From a virus: a stretch of 64,000 nucleotides of DNA. The translations under genes were made by a program, and so were the position numbers. Below, in pieces: positions 14,763 to 22,622 of this stretch. The DNA is taken from IMG/VR virus record IMGVR_UViG_3300033182_000769, positions 1 to 64,000 of that record; one strand, written 5' to 3'. Position 1 is the first letter of the stretch. Every line of letters begins with the position of its first letter. The notes below the pieces were generated by a model. It saw only the letters and a list, made by a program, of their open reading frames with translations. It was not told the DNA's origin and did no database searches.

Positions 14763-16113
14763 AAAACTCCTTAAATGGAACTAATTCTGGAAACGTTTTA
14801 TTGAAGTCTAATTTGCGGCGGCGATCATACTCGCTAAACCATTTAGAAAAATCTTTACGTCCTTCTAATAATTTCTGATCATCATATGTTGTACTTTCCA
14901 TATATTTTACAACACGTTTAAATTTTTCATATTCCATTTCGCTAAATTGTGTACGATTTTTATCATCCATATTATCTTGTATAAATTGTAAATGATCGTA
15001 CATATATGACATATAATCTTTAGGAAGAATATTCATATCGTACTGTAATGGTTCTTTTAAAAAGGGAGTATCAAAGCGTATACGTTGCCATTTGTTTTGT
15101 TTATCTCCGTTATACATAGAACGCCATTCTAATATCTTTTTAAGTAACTGTTGAAAATTTGTTACTGTTAAGATATTAAATGTTACCATAAAAGTGATAG
15201 GCAAAGATGTATTAGACAAATAAGTATCTAAATTCTTTTCCCAGGTATCTACATCTAATCCTGTACGAATATATTCTGCCTGCTCCCCCCAAGTATCCAT
15301 ACTTGTAAAAATTTTAAAATCTTTAATTTTGTTATTGTTTACAAGATTATTAACTTTTTCTACTAAGCGGTTAATTAATATAGGTTTAACACCAAAATTA
15401 CTATTAATGTTAAGTTCTAAATTAGGAAGAGGATTTTCCTCGAGGTCTTCAAGCAAACGCCAGGTACTTTGTTGTAGTAATGGTTCACCCCCAGTAATAC
15501 GTAGAATAGTTAATGTTTCTCTTACAGAGGGCCACCAACGCCACCACGCATCTACATAAGGGTTATTTTCTTCCTCATATATTTTAAACCAGTCAATATC
15601 GTTGCGATGATTCAACACCATATCGTACGGGCCATGCTGTTCAATTTCTTTGTAGTAACTACTGCTATGTTTAGGATGGCAATAACCGCACTTAAAGTTA
15701 CATTCGTTACCGAATGAAATTTCAATGTATTGCGGATTGATATTTTGATCCCAATCACCGTCTTTGATTTGTTGGAGACGTTCTGGTGTATAAATTGTAC
15801 TGTTACGTTCTTTACGATCGCTAATAATATCTTCGCCAAGTGCTTCTAACTTCCAACAGTAATTGCATCCTTTGGGTTTTTCACCATTAAGCATTGCTAA
15901 TCGTTCGTGTTTTTTTTGTTCAGTATTATGTAACGCACTTGGATCGGTTAAAATTTCCTCTACTGAAATTTCATGTGGCGGTGGATGGTAACAACTATGT
16001 GTTTGTCCTGTTTGTAAATAAATTGTCGTGTGATGCCATTTCGCCAAACAAAATGTTGGAGAAATTTCATTCATGATAGGAATGAACTTTTGTATACGTT
16101 CCTTATCCTTCAC
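14749..16113 (-). CDS. Radical SAM protein with N-terminal cysteine cluster
   Basis: A 454-residue radical SAM protein. The cluster motif is Cys138-x3-Cys142-x2-Cys145 (ECNFKCGYC), followed by RITGGEPLL and SMDTWG segments in the positions expected for SAM binding and the barrel. Before the barrel is a cysteine region (Cys22, Cys41, Cys83 and Cys86, with FCLAKW and GCNYCW) that could hold an auxiliary cluster. The tail (residues 438-447) reads DFNKTFPELV, matching the other radical SAM protein in this island. The two are likely paralogues or partners acting on the same kind of substrate. Both ends overlap neighbouring genes. Confidence 0.8.
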   Translation of the reverse strand: MKDKERIQKFIPIMNEISPTFCLAKWHHTTIYLQTGQTHSCYHPPPHEISVEEILTDPSALHNTEQKKHERLAMLNGEKPKGCNYCWKLEALGEDIISDRKERNSTIYTPERLQQIKDGDWDQNINPQYIEISFGNECNFKCGYCHPKHSSSYYKEIEQHGPYDMVLNHRNDIDWFKIYEEENNPYVDAWWRWWPSVRETLTILRITGGEPLLQQSTWRLLEDLEENPLPNLELNINSNFGVKPILINRLVEKVNNLVNNNKIKDFKIFTSMDTWGEQAEYIRTGLDVDTWEKNLDTYLSNTSLPITFMVTFNILTVTNFQQLLKKILEWRSMYNGDKQNKWQRIRFDTPFLKEPLQYDMNILPKDYMSYMYDHLQFIQDNMDDKNRTQFSEMEYEKFKRVVKYMESTTYDDQKLLEGRKDFSKWFSEYDRRRKLDFNKTFPELVPFKEFCDGL

Positions 16114-17158
16114 TGTTTTCGAACTCCTCTTTTAACCACTCAAAATCATTTATCAAACGTAATTGGTCAGGACTATTGCTGTAAGTGCGACCAAAATTGC
16201 GACCAGCGATAGCACCAGCGATCGCTTCTCTGCCAAACTGTCTGTCGCCGCCCACTGTTGTCCAGATGTTGAGTCTTTCTTCTGTTTCATTACTTATTTG
16301 CCCTTTAATTGTTTTACTTGCTAACTTAGCACATTCTCTGAATGCTGATTTCCAGGTTTCAAATGGTCCTGTATTAAATGCTGTAATGTTACTAACTGTA
16401 GGCATAACTTTAAAACTATCAGAAATGCTTGTTGTCATATCGGGACTATCTTCATCTACAGCCATAGTTAATTCTCTTGGAAATAATTTTACACCGCCGT
16501 AACCGTATTCGAGATCGTTAATAGGATTACGACTTCTCCATACGTGAACTGTTTTACGAGAATAAAAATCATAGTACGGAATTTGCATATCAAAATTAAA
16601 TTCATCTAAAATGTGTGCATCTGCATCTACAATATAAACCATATCTGTTTTACACATTTTAGCGGCGTCAATGTGAGCTCGGTGTATACCTTTCACGCCA
16701 TATACCCAATTAATAGGGCGATTTAACTTTTCCATTAAACGGAAATAATTTTCTTTTGCTTCAGGTTCGTAATAAGAAATAAAAGCAACATCGTATTCAT
16801 AGAATTTACTTGCTTCAATGTCTATTTCTTTTTTCTTTGTAAAAAATCTATATTCCCATTCTCTGCCTAATACTTTGGCACTTTTAGGAAATATACATAC
16901 ACCGTCATAATATTTTCCATTGCGGAATACGTGAATATATTCTTCGTCCCATTTAGGAATTCTATAATCAAAGTTAAAGTCTTTAGAAACGTATAGATGA
17001 TCCCAAACAACCCAGAAGTGTTTAGTAAATGACTTATGCTTTACATCCTCAAACGATTTAGCATTCTCTACTAATTGTGCATTAGGATACCGTTGTTTGA
17101 AATCGTTCCAAACAACTTCATTTGCTTTATCTTTACATACATAAAAAATATCATACAT
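16103..17158 (-). CDS. Glycosyltransferase-like protein (GT-A), two-domain
   Basis: A 351-residue protein. A GT-A-type domain starts near residue 120 (YDVAFISYYEPEAKENY, then VKGIHRAHIDAAKMC) and carries the metal/donor motif DADA at about 177-180. These segments match the next gene (17151-18047), so the two are tandem paralogues. This copy has an extra N-terminal domain of about 115 residues (DIFYVCKDKANEVVWNDF, HFWVVWDHLYV) that itself resembles phage glycosyltransferase segments. The donor and acceptor sugars are unknown. It overlaps both neighbours, which points to a single transcript. Confidence 0.72.
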   Translation of the reverse strand: MYDIFYVCKDKANEVVWNDFKQRYPNAQLVENAKSFEDVKHKSFTKHFWVVWDHLYVSKDFNFDYRIPKWDEEYIHVFRNGKYYDGVCIFPKSAKVLGREWEYRFFTKKKEIDIEASKFYEYDVAFISYYEPEAKENYFRLMEKLNRPINWVYGVKGIHRAHIDAAKMCKTDMVYIVDADAHILDEFNFDMQIPYYDFYSRKTVHVWRSRNPINDLEYGYGGVKLFPRELTMAVDEDSPDMTTSISDSFKVMPTVSNITAFNTGPFETWKSAFRECAKLASKTIKGQISNETEERLNIWTTVGGDRQFGREAIAGAIAGRNFGRTYSNSPDQLRLINDFEWLKEEFENSEG

Positions 17159-18047
17159 CGTCTGGCATCTTAAAATATGTCAATCCAAGATTTATTGTTT
17201 CATCGTATAAATCTAACACATATTTACTTTGTATAGAATTTAAATACGGCCATTCAAATCCTAAATTATAATGTATCTTTTCTCCTAAATCTAATACTTC
17301 AGTATATACATCATTTATAGGTGTTACTATTTCCTTATATAAATCTGTAAGATAATCAAAATCGCGAACCTGAACATAATCCCAATCAGTGCAATTAGTC
17401 ATATATGTGCCTTGCCTTGCACCTAAAATAGAATAAATGCCATTTTCTTCGTGATCGCCAACTGTTGACCACATACGCAATCTGTGAATATTATGCCACC
17501 ATATGCGTTCTTTAATTTCTTGAGGAGGAACTTTAACTCCGTCGAGCAATGTCATCTTAACACCTTCGCGAAATCCTGCTCTCCATGCTTGAAAGGCACT
17601 ACCGGTTATAATGCTGTCGCTATAGACCTTAGGAAAATTTCTATAGCCATCTTCCCAACAAAAGTCTACCTGCGCTCGTTCGCTATCTGCATTTTCGTGT
17701 GTACGCATATTAAGGACAAAATCTTTATTCCAGATTTTTAATCCACCATTACCATACCGTAGTCCGTTGATGTTGTTACGACCGCACCAGCCATACACTT
17801 GTATTTTAGGATCGTCCATTTTTAGATCTACGTTGAAAAATTCTGGATCTACAATGTTGTCAGCATCTACAGTAATGAACCAATCTGTTTCACTCATTTC
17901 TGCGGCCATCTTATGTGCGTGGTCTGAACCTTTTACACCGTGTACACGTTTTGCCCACGGTACTTTATTACACAAATCAGCATAATGCTCCTCTGCATTT
18001 GGTTCATCGTAACTTAAAAATACTACATCAAACTCAACTACTTTCAT
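17151..18047 (-). CDS. Glycosyltransferase-like protein (GT-A)
   Basis: A 298-residue protein with the GT-A start FDVVFLSYDEPNAEEHY and the donor/metal-binding motif Asp61-Ala-Asp63 (ITVDADN). A VHGVKGSDHAHKMAAEM segment lies between them, as in its tandem paralogue upstream. The later part (GWCGRNNINGLRYGNGGLK, WWHNIHRLRMWSTVGDHEENG) also matches that gene (ERLNIWTTVGGDRQFG). The enzyme would transfer a sugar from a nucleotide donor; the acceptor is unknown. Ends overlap the adjacent genes. Confidence 0.75.
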   Translation of the reverse strand: MKVVEFDVVFLSYDEPNAEEHYADLCNKVPWAKRVHGVKGSDHAHKMAAEMSETDWFITVDADNIVDPEFFNVDLKMDDPKIQVYGWCGRNNINGLRYGNGGLKIWNKDFVLNMRTHENADSERAQVDFCWEDGYRNFPKVYSDSIITGSAFQAWRAGFREGVKMTLLDGVKVPPQEIKERIWWHNIHRLRMWSTVGDHEENGIYSILGARQGTYMTNCTDWDYVQVRDFDYLTDLYKEIVTPINDVYTEVLDLGEKIHYNLGFEWPYLNSIQSKYVLDLYDETINLGLTYFKMPDDV

Positions 18048-18658
18048 TTAACTTCCAACATATATTTTTTAAATACTCGCCTTGTGTACACACTAAATCG
18101 ATTTCCAACATCTTCAATTTTAAAGAACTGCCTTTGTCCTTTTAGATCATCAATTGTAAATGAAAACACATCGTAAATAATATGAGGATCGTTATACCCT
18201 GTAATCATAAAATTTAAAACTGTATCTCCATTCCAAAACATATTACGAGTACGATCTGTTCCAGTATCATTTGTTCCGCCATACTCTTTTGATAATTCTA
18301 TTGTTATAATACTATCTTCTTCACTATATGTCAAGAGAATATCTGGATTAACTATGTCCGACCACTGCGATTCGGTAATTCTATGTAGTACATCATCAAT
18401 TTTGAATAAGTTATGTATCTCAGTTACTTCTAATTTTTCAGAATCAAAATCAATAAAACAATTAACAATCTTAATTCTACCTTCTAAAATATCCATTGCA
18501 GTTTCAACAGGAATGTCTACCTTATTTTGTTCAGGAAATGCAGCAGTTGGACCTACTCTTAATACTTGTCCTGAATCTGTATCAAATACCGCTGAATAAG
18601 TTTGTTGTTCAGTTTGCGCCTGTTGAAACCAAGTATCAAAATCCATTATTTCTTCCAT
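18044..18658 (-). CDS. Conserved hypothetical phage protein
   Basis: A 204-residue acidic protein (TYSAVFDTDSGQVLRVGPTA, IPVETAMDILEGRIKIVNCF). The start at 18658 has a strong GGAGGA ribosome site; an inner ATG at 18646 also has GGAAG. The beginning resembles a conserved hypothetical of T4-like cyanophages in which 'YAVYDP.TG.V..VGP' recurs. No enzyme motif is visible, and the beta-rich character suggests a structural or binding protein. It overlaps the glycosyltransferases on both sides, so it is co-expressed with them. Confidence 0.6.
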   Translation of the reverse strand: MEEIMDFDTWFQQAQTEQQTYSAVFDTDSGQVLRVGPTAAFPEQNKVDIPVETAMDILEGRIKIVNCFIDFDSEKLEVTEIHNLFKIDDVLHRITESQWSDIVNPDILLTYSEEDSIITIELSKEYGGTNDTGTDRTRNMFWNGDTVLNFMITGYNDPHIIYDVFSFTIDDLKGQRQFFKIEDVGNRFSVYTRRVFKKYMLEVK

Positions 18659-19488
18659 ACACTATCCTCCAACAAGCTCAGAATCTCGTCAGTAATTAGA
18701 TCTTTTTCAACATAATGTACAATACTATGTTGTTGATAATTACCTATCTTTACTTTACAATCTTCATCAACATAAAATCCTAAATGATCGGATACTTTAT
18801 CAGCCGGCCATGCAAAGTTTTGTACCTGTCCTTTGTTATGAACTACTTTAGGAAACTCTAACGGGTATGAAATTTCGTCACTTATATCGAGTATTTTAGC
18901 ACTTAATGAAAATGCTTCGTCGGTTCCAATTACTCTGGGCTTATATTTAGAAAGGAATGCATTTGCATACTCTTTAGGATTTTTAAGAATACTGCGACCA
19001 AGTTCAAAGAACTCTTTTGCAAAGTTACTGTTCTTTTTAAAGAACGTAAAAAAACTATAAAGATTTGGTAGGTTATTTTCAGTAAAAGTTCTTCTATAAT
19101 AATCACTTGTAATGAGCTCTCCTCGATATGTATATGCGTTATTTGCTACATACAATTCGGTGTTGGACTCAATAAAGTATTCAATCCAGTGACTATAATC
19201 TCTTGTGAACAACATATCTGCATCTAAACATACAGTATAATCAAAAGGGGATAGCTCGTCCATCCATGATCGACCGTCCCAGAACGTTTCTTTATCCCAC
19301 TCGATAATATAATTAAAAACCCACGTAGACTTTAACGTATCTAAACGAGATGGGTCATCAATAACCAGTGCTACTTTATCATATCCTTCTTTTTGAGTAT
19401 TTTTAATGCTTAAAGCAAGAGCATAAGCAAGTTTATCGTAATTAACCTTGTCGCATTTTGAAACTACTATTAAATATCCAAAGCTCAT
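18646..19488 (-). CDS. Glycosyltransferase-like protein (DXD)
   Basis: A 280-residue protein with a nucleotide-sugar-transferase-like layout. It has an N-terminal strand (GYLIVVSKC), a helix-strand repeat, and the motif Asp89-Ala-Asp91 in TVCLDADMLF, the usual metal/donor site of GT-A enzymes such as family 8. A later VIGTDEAFSLSAKI segment is typical of the same group. The protein downstream (19485-20342) has a similar plan with DCD, so the two look like diverged paralogues. It starts inside the end of that gene (ATGA-type overlap). Confidence 0.65.
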   Translation of the reverse strand: MSFGYLIVVSKCDKVNYDKLAYALALSIKNTQKEGYDKVALVIDDPSRLDTLKSTWVFNYIIEWDKETFWDGRSWMDELSPFDYTVCLDADMLFTRDYSHWIEYFIESNTELYVANNAYTYRGELITSDYYRRTFTENNLPNLYSFFTFFKKNSNFAKEFFELGRSILKNPKEYANAFLSKYKPRVIGTDEAFSLSAKILDISDEISYPLEFPKVVHNKGQVQNFAWPADKVSDHLGFYVDEDCKVKIGNYQQHSIVHYVEKDLITDEILSLLEDSVWKK

Positions 19489-20342
19489 ATTAACTCCATA
19501 AGTGCATCAATGTTTCTCACAATACTTTTCTTATTCATGATATGAACATCTACACCGTTTGTTGACAAAGCAATAAATTTTTCATTTACGTTTGGCGATG
19601 ACAAGAACACTAATCTATCTTTTTCGACTGAATGTAGTATATCCTTATCTGGGATTGACAACACTGGCGGTAATTCAATTCCTGTTCCTTCTTCAAAACC
19701 ATTAAAAATGTGTTTCGCTACACTAAATGATATATCATTCCTATAGATCCTGTCATCAAATCTATATAAATCTGCTAAAACTTTATAATTATCTCTTACA
19801 TACTCAATTAAGTCAAAAAACTTTTTAGTTTCACTGTTTTTTGTAAACATTACCATTGTTGCCCAATATAATTTTATGCCAGTGTCTGAAACATACCTAT
19901 CATGATAACCAATTCTATTCCCTAAAATATCATTATAAGATTGAGATATAATAATATCTTCATCAATATCCCAGTACTCGCCAATTTGATTTGAAAAAAT
20001 TAAAAAATCGCAGTCAATCATTAACGTTCTATCATAAGGAGTAATGTCCCATACCGAACATCTATTGCCATTGTTAAACGGAACAACAACATTGGATGTT
20101 CCGTCGTGCAGTTTTCTTGTATTATCTGCATCTGGTCGGTCAACTATAATGATGTGTTCAAATACTTCCTGTGCTTTACTGTAAATATTTGATTCTTTCA
20201 TCCAATCAATTGTCGACTCGTCTGTTGCGAGAGAGACTGGAACTTTTAAATTCTTCTTTGCTAACCCACCTGCTACTGTTGCCATTAGGGCGTAATCGAT
20301 TTCACGATTATTATGTGCAAAAATTAATACACCTTTATTCAT
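19485..20342 (-). CDS. Glycosyltransferase-like protein (DXD)
   Basis: A 285-residue protein beginning KGVLIFAHNNREIDYALMA, typical of phage nucleotide-diphospho-sugar transferase-like proteins. The candidate metal/donor motif is Asp110-Cys-Asp112 (LMIDCDFLIF), and the later FDDRIYRNDISFSVAKHIF segment resembles GT-A acceptor-site regions. It probably acts with the other glycosyltransferases of the island on the same glycan. The donor sugar might be the uronic acid made by the dehydrogenase at 10172, but this is inference. It overlaps its two neighbours by a few bases. Confidence 0.65.
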   Translation of the reverse strand: MNKGVLIFAHNNREIDYALMATVAGGLAKKNLKVPVSLATDESTIDWMKESNIYSKAQEVFEHIIIVDRPDADNTRKLHDGTSNVVVPFNNGNRCSVWDITPYDRTLMIDCDFLIFSNQIGEYWDIDEDIIISQSYNDILGNRIGYHDRYVSDTGIKLYWATMVMFTKNSETKKFFDLIEYVRDNYKVLADLYRFDDRIYRNDISFSVAKHIFNGFEEGTGIELPPVLSIPDKDILHSVEKDRLVFLSSPNVNEKFIALSTNGVDVHIMNKKSIVRNIDALMELI

Positions 20343-20685
20343 TGATCAACTTTTCTACCGAACGTGCCTTTTTAATTTTCTGATATTCTTCAAAATATTC
20401 ATTAGTTGCTGTAAAATATCGATCAAACACTTCGTTTTTAAAATTTTCCAAATCGTCAACTAAAACAGGATTGTCATTCACATCTAATAAAATAACACCA
20501 GATGTTCTTCCTGCGTCGCATAACATTTGTACAAATGTTAATAATGTTCTATCAATCTTAAATAGTCCGCCTCCGTAACCAAATGTTAATCTTGCATCGA
20601 TTTTTTCTTTAAGAGTTTTACGTTGTACAGATAATGTCTGTCTATAATTTGAAAATTCAAGGGCTTCTTTGAGTTGAGTATGCAT
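20335..20685 (-). CDS. Conserved T4-like phage hypothetical protein
   Basis: A 116-residue protein. The start is placed at 20685 because AGGAG lies 5 bases upstream and because a longer ORF start would lie between the gene and its late promoter motif. The core LTFGYGGGLFKIDRTLLTFV, with FDRYFTATNEYFEEY after it, is a pattern I recognise from proteins conserved in T4-like cyanophages near tail genes. Helical, with no catalytic motif; role unknown. It is the first gene after the late promoter at 20715 and probably leads the transcript running through the glycosyltransferase genes. Confidence 0.7.
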   Translation of the reverse strand: MHTQLKEALEFSNYRQTLSVQRKTLKEKIDARLTFGYGGGLFKIDRTLLTFVQMLCDAGRTSGVILLDVNDNPVLVDDLENFKNEVFDRYFTATNEYFEEYQKIKKARSVEKLINE

Positions 20686-20707
20686 GGATTCTCCTAAATA
20701 TAATAAT

Positions 20708-20733
20708 AGCACTTTATTTATAGGAGTAGTGCT
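20708..20733 (-). terminator. Hairpin with late promoter in its loop
   Basis: AGCACT (20708-20713) and AGTGCT (20728-20733) can pair as a 6-base stem around a loop that contains the late promoter motif. The minus-strand RNA of the structural gene ending at 20749 would carry it just after its stop. A terminator or processing role is possible, but the T-tract is weak. Confidence 0.3.
20715..20722 (-). promoter_or_regulatory. Perfect T4 late promoter (TATAAATA)
   Basis: On the minus strand the bases read TATAAATA, identical to the T4 late -10 box recognised by the gp55 sigma factor. It lies 30 bases before the ATG at 20685 and would drive the conserved hypothetical gene and the sugar-island genes downstream of it. 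Confidence 0.75.
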
Positions 20734-20748
20734 TTCAGGAGAAAATTT

Positions 20749-21690
20749 TTACTCAGTTGTGAAAGAAAGAAATGTAACTTGCGGAGTTTCTACCGTAAAC
20801 CATCCAGTGCCTGGCGGTTGTAACGTTCCGAATGCTTCGACTGTTTGACAAGATACAGTAAATGTGCCATCAACAGTGTCTGGTCCAGCGCCTACAGCAT
20901 AGTGACCATCGTAGAATGAAACTTTAAATACAATTGTTGCGGCTTCACCGTCTGAGTTAATGGCAATTCCTGGCGTTGACGAATAAATTCTGTATTGGTT
21001 ATCACCATACGGTGTTGTTGAATTTGTAGAATACCAAGGACTAATTGGATTATCTGTATTTCTAAAAAAGTTCTGTCCATCTGCAGGACTTGTGCCACCA
21101 GCAGGAAATGCGCCGCCAAACCCTTGTGTTCCGGCAGCATTTAATAAATTAGTCCATGATGTATTTTGGTTGTGTGTCGAACCGCCTGTTCTTGATGCAC
21201 TGAAACTTACATATGAACCTGTATTGAAAAAGAATCTTGCCGCGTCTGCTGAAGACCACGTAACACTAACATAACACACTAATTCGTCGGCATTTGCTCC
21301 AACACCCCAGGTACCATTATATGTTGATGATCCGTGGTTTGTTGAAGTTTGCTGACTAAGAGGGGGGACAGATAATCGATCCGCAACTAACGAATCGGCA
21401 ATTTGATCCCAATATGTTACAGGAGCATCTGATAAGTTATATCTTATTTTTCCGCCTTCGATTACAGGAGGAAGTGTTGGGGGTGAACCGTTTTGATGAG
21501 TATAGGCATTAATAATATCGTATTTTAATGCTCCCCATTCGTTGATTGTAATTCTGTCGCCTTCTACAACTGATGGACTTAGAACTGTTTGGCCGTAACC
21601 TGTATTGCTCACACCGGTTCCGAGTACGCTAATGACTTTATTGCGTATTGTGTTATACTCATTTTCGGTGATAATGTCATTAACTGCCAT
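20749..21690 (-). CDS. Virion structural protein (paralogue of next gene)
   Basis: A 313-residue protein, Thr/Ser/Gly/Asn-rich and beta-sheet-like. It is clearly homologous to the product of 21717-22622: both start with an 'EYNTIRNKVISVLGTG...GYGQ' helix, share RFFFNTG/RFFFNSG and SRTGG segments, and end with beta strands. Its position just beyond the tail fibres and its composition suggest a tail or tail-fibre accessory structural protein. No catalytic motif. It is the last gene of the tail-fibre transcript. Confidence 0.65.
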   Translation of the reverse strand: MAVNDIITENEYNTIRNKVISVLGTGVSNTGYGQTVLSPSVVEGDRITINEWGALKYDIINAYTHQNGSPPTLPPVIEGGKIRYNLSDAPVTYWDQIADSLVADRLSVPPLSQQTSTNHGSSTYNGTWGVGANADELVCYVSVTWSSADAARFFFNTGSYVSFSASRTGGSTHNQNTSWTNLLNAAGTQGFGGAFPAGGTSPADGQNFFRNTDNPISPWYSTNSTTPYGDNQYRIYSSTPGIAINSDGEAATIVFKVSFYDGHYAVGAGPDTVDGTFTVSCQTVEAFGTLQPPGTGWFTVETPQVTFLSFTTE

Positions 21691-21716
21691 CTTTCCTCCT
21701 GTTATATTTACCCGGA

Positions 21717-22622
21717 TTAAGTGGCTGTAATACTGCTAAGTGAATATGACGTAGGCGGTGCAACTGTAAATGTACCCGTTGGTTGTAAATATCCTGAAGC
21801 AAGAATTTCTTGCACGTATAAAGTTAATGTTCCGTCGACTAAATCGCCCGGAGCAGGTGGCCCTTCATCTTGATAACTGTCATCCCATGTTACTCTAATC
21901 GTAACTTGTTTTGCAGTTCCAGTAGCGTTATTTGCAACATCGCATTTTGCTTCTAATCGAAATGCGTTTGCCGAATACGGCGTAGTTGCTGTTTCTTGAT
22001 AATAAGTTTGATAGTTATTTGTTAATGTAAAATAATGTACGTCTTGTGTTGTACTCGCACCAAAATCTTGCTCACCTACTGTTGAAAGTAAGTTAGTCCA
22101 AGCATTATTTTGCTGAGAGGAAGTTCCACCTGTTCGTGTAGAACTTAAACGCACCTTTCCTCCTGAGTTAAAAAAGAATCTTGCTTGTTCTGATGTAGCA
22201 AAGTCCACAGTAACAGTCATTGAAGCATTTGTGCTCCATGATGAAGTATATGTTTCCGAACCTTTGCTTGATAAAATATACTGGCCTGTAGCCAGTGTAA
22301 ATCTATTCTGTCTTGCTGCGTCAATTAATGTATTATAATTGACATACGCATCTGCTGCGCTATATCTAACAACACCACCTGTTACGGTACCTGCTTCAAC
22401 AATTGTAGGAAACACACCGTTTTGGTGGACCTTAATATTAACAATGTCGTAACGTAGCCCGTCCCACTGAGACTTAAGAACGGTCTGCCCTTGGAGGACA
22501 GATTGGCTCTTTACGCTTTGTCCATAACCATAAGATCCAGCACCCGTTCCAATAACTTCAATAATCTTGTTTCGGAGGGTGTTATAATCTAATGCTGTAA
22601 TTTGAGTGTTTATACCAGCCAT
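21717..22622 (-). CDS. Virion structural protein (paralogue of previous gene)
   Basis: A 301-residue Thr/Ser-rich beta protein homologous to the neighbouring product at 20749. The shared pieces are YNTLRNKIIEVIGTG with GYGQ, VHQNG, ARFFFNSGGKVRLSS and SSTRTGG. The two look like an old tandem duplication with diverged loops. It overlaps the adjacent tail-fibre gene by one base (TAATG), which ties its synthesis to fibre production and suggests it decorates or caps the fibre; this is inferred from position. Confidence 0.65.
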   Translation of the reverse strand: MAGINTQITALDYNTLRNKIIEVIGTGAGSYGYGQSVKSQSVLQGQTVLKSQWDGLRYDIVNIKVHQNGVFPTIVEAGTVTGGVVRYSAADAYVNYNTLIDAARQNRFTLATGQYILSSKGSETYTSSWSTNASMTVTVDFATSEQARFFFNSGGKVRLSSTRTGGTSSQQNNAWTNLLSTVGEQDFGASTTQDVHYFTLTNNYQTYYQETATTPYSANAFRLEAKCDVANNATGTAKQVTIRVTWDDSYQDEGPPAPGDLVDGTLTLYVQEILASGYLQPTGTFTVAPPTSYSLSSITAT

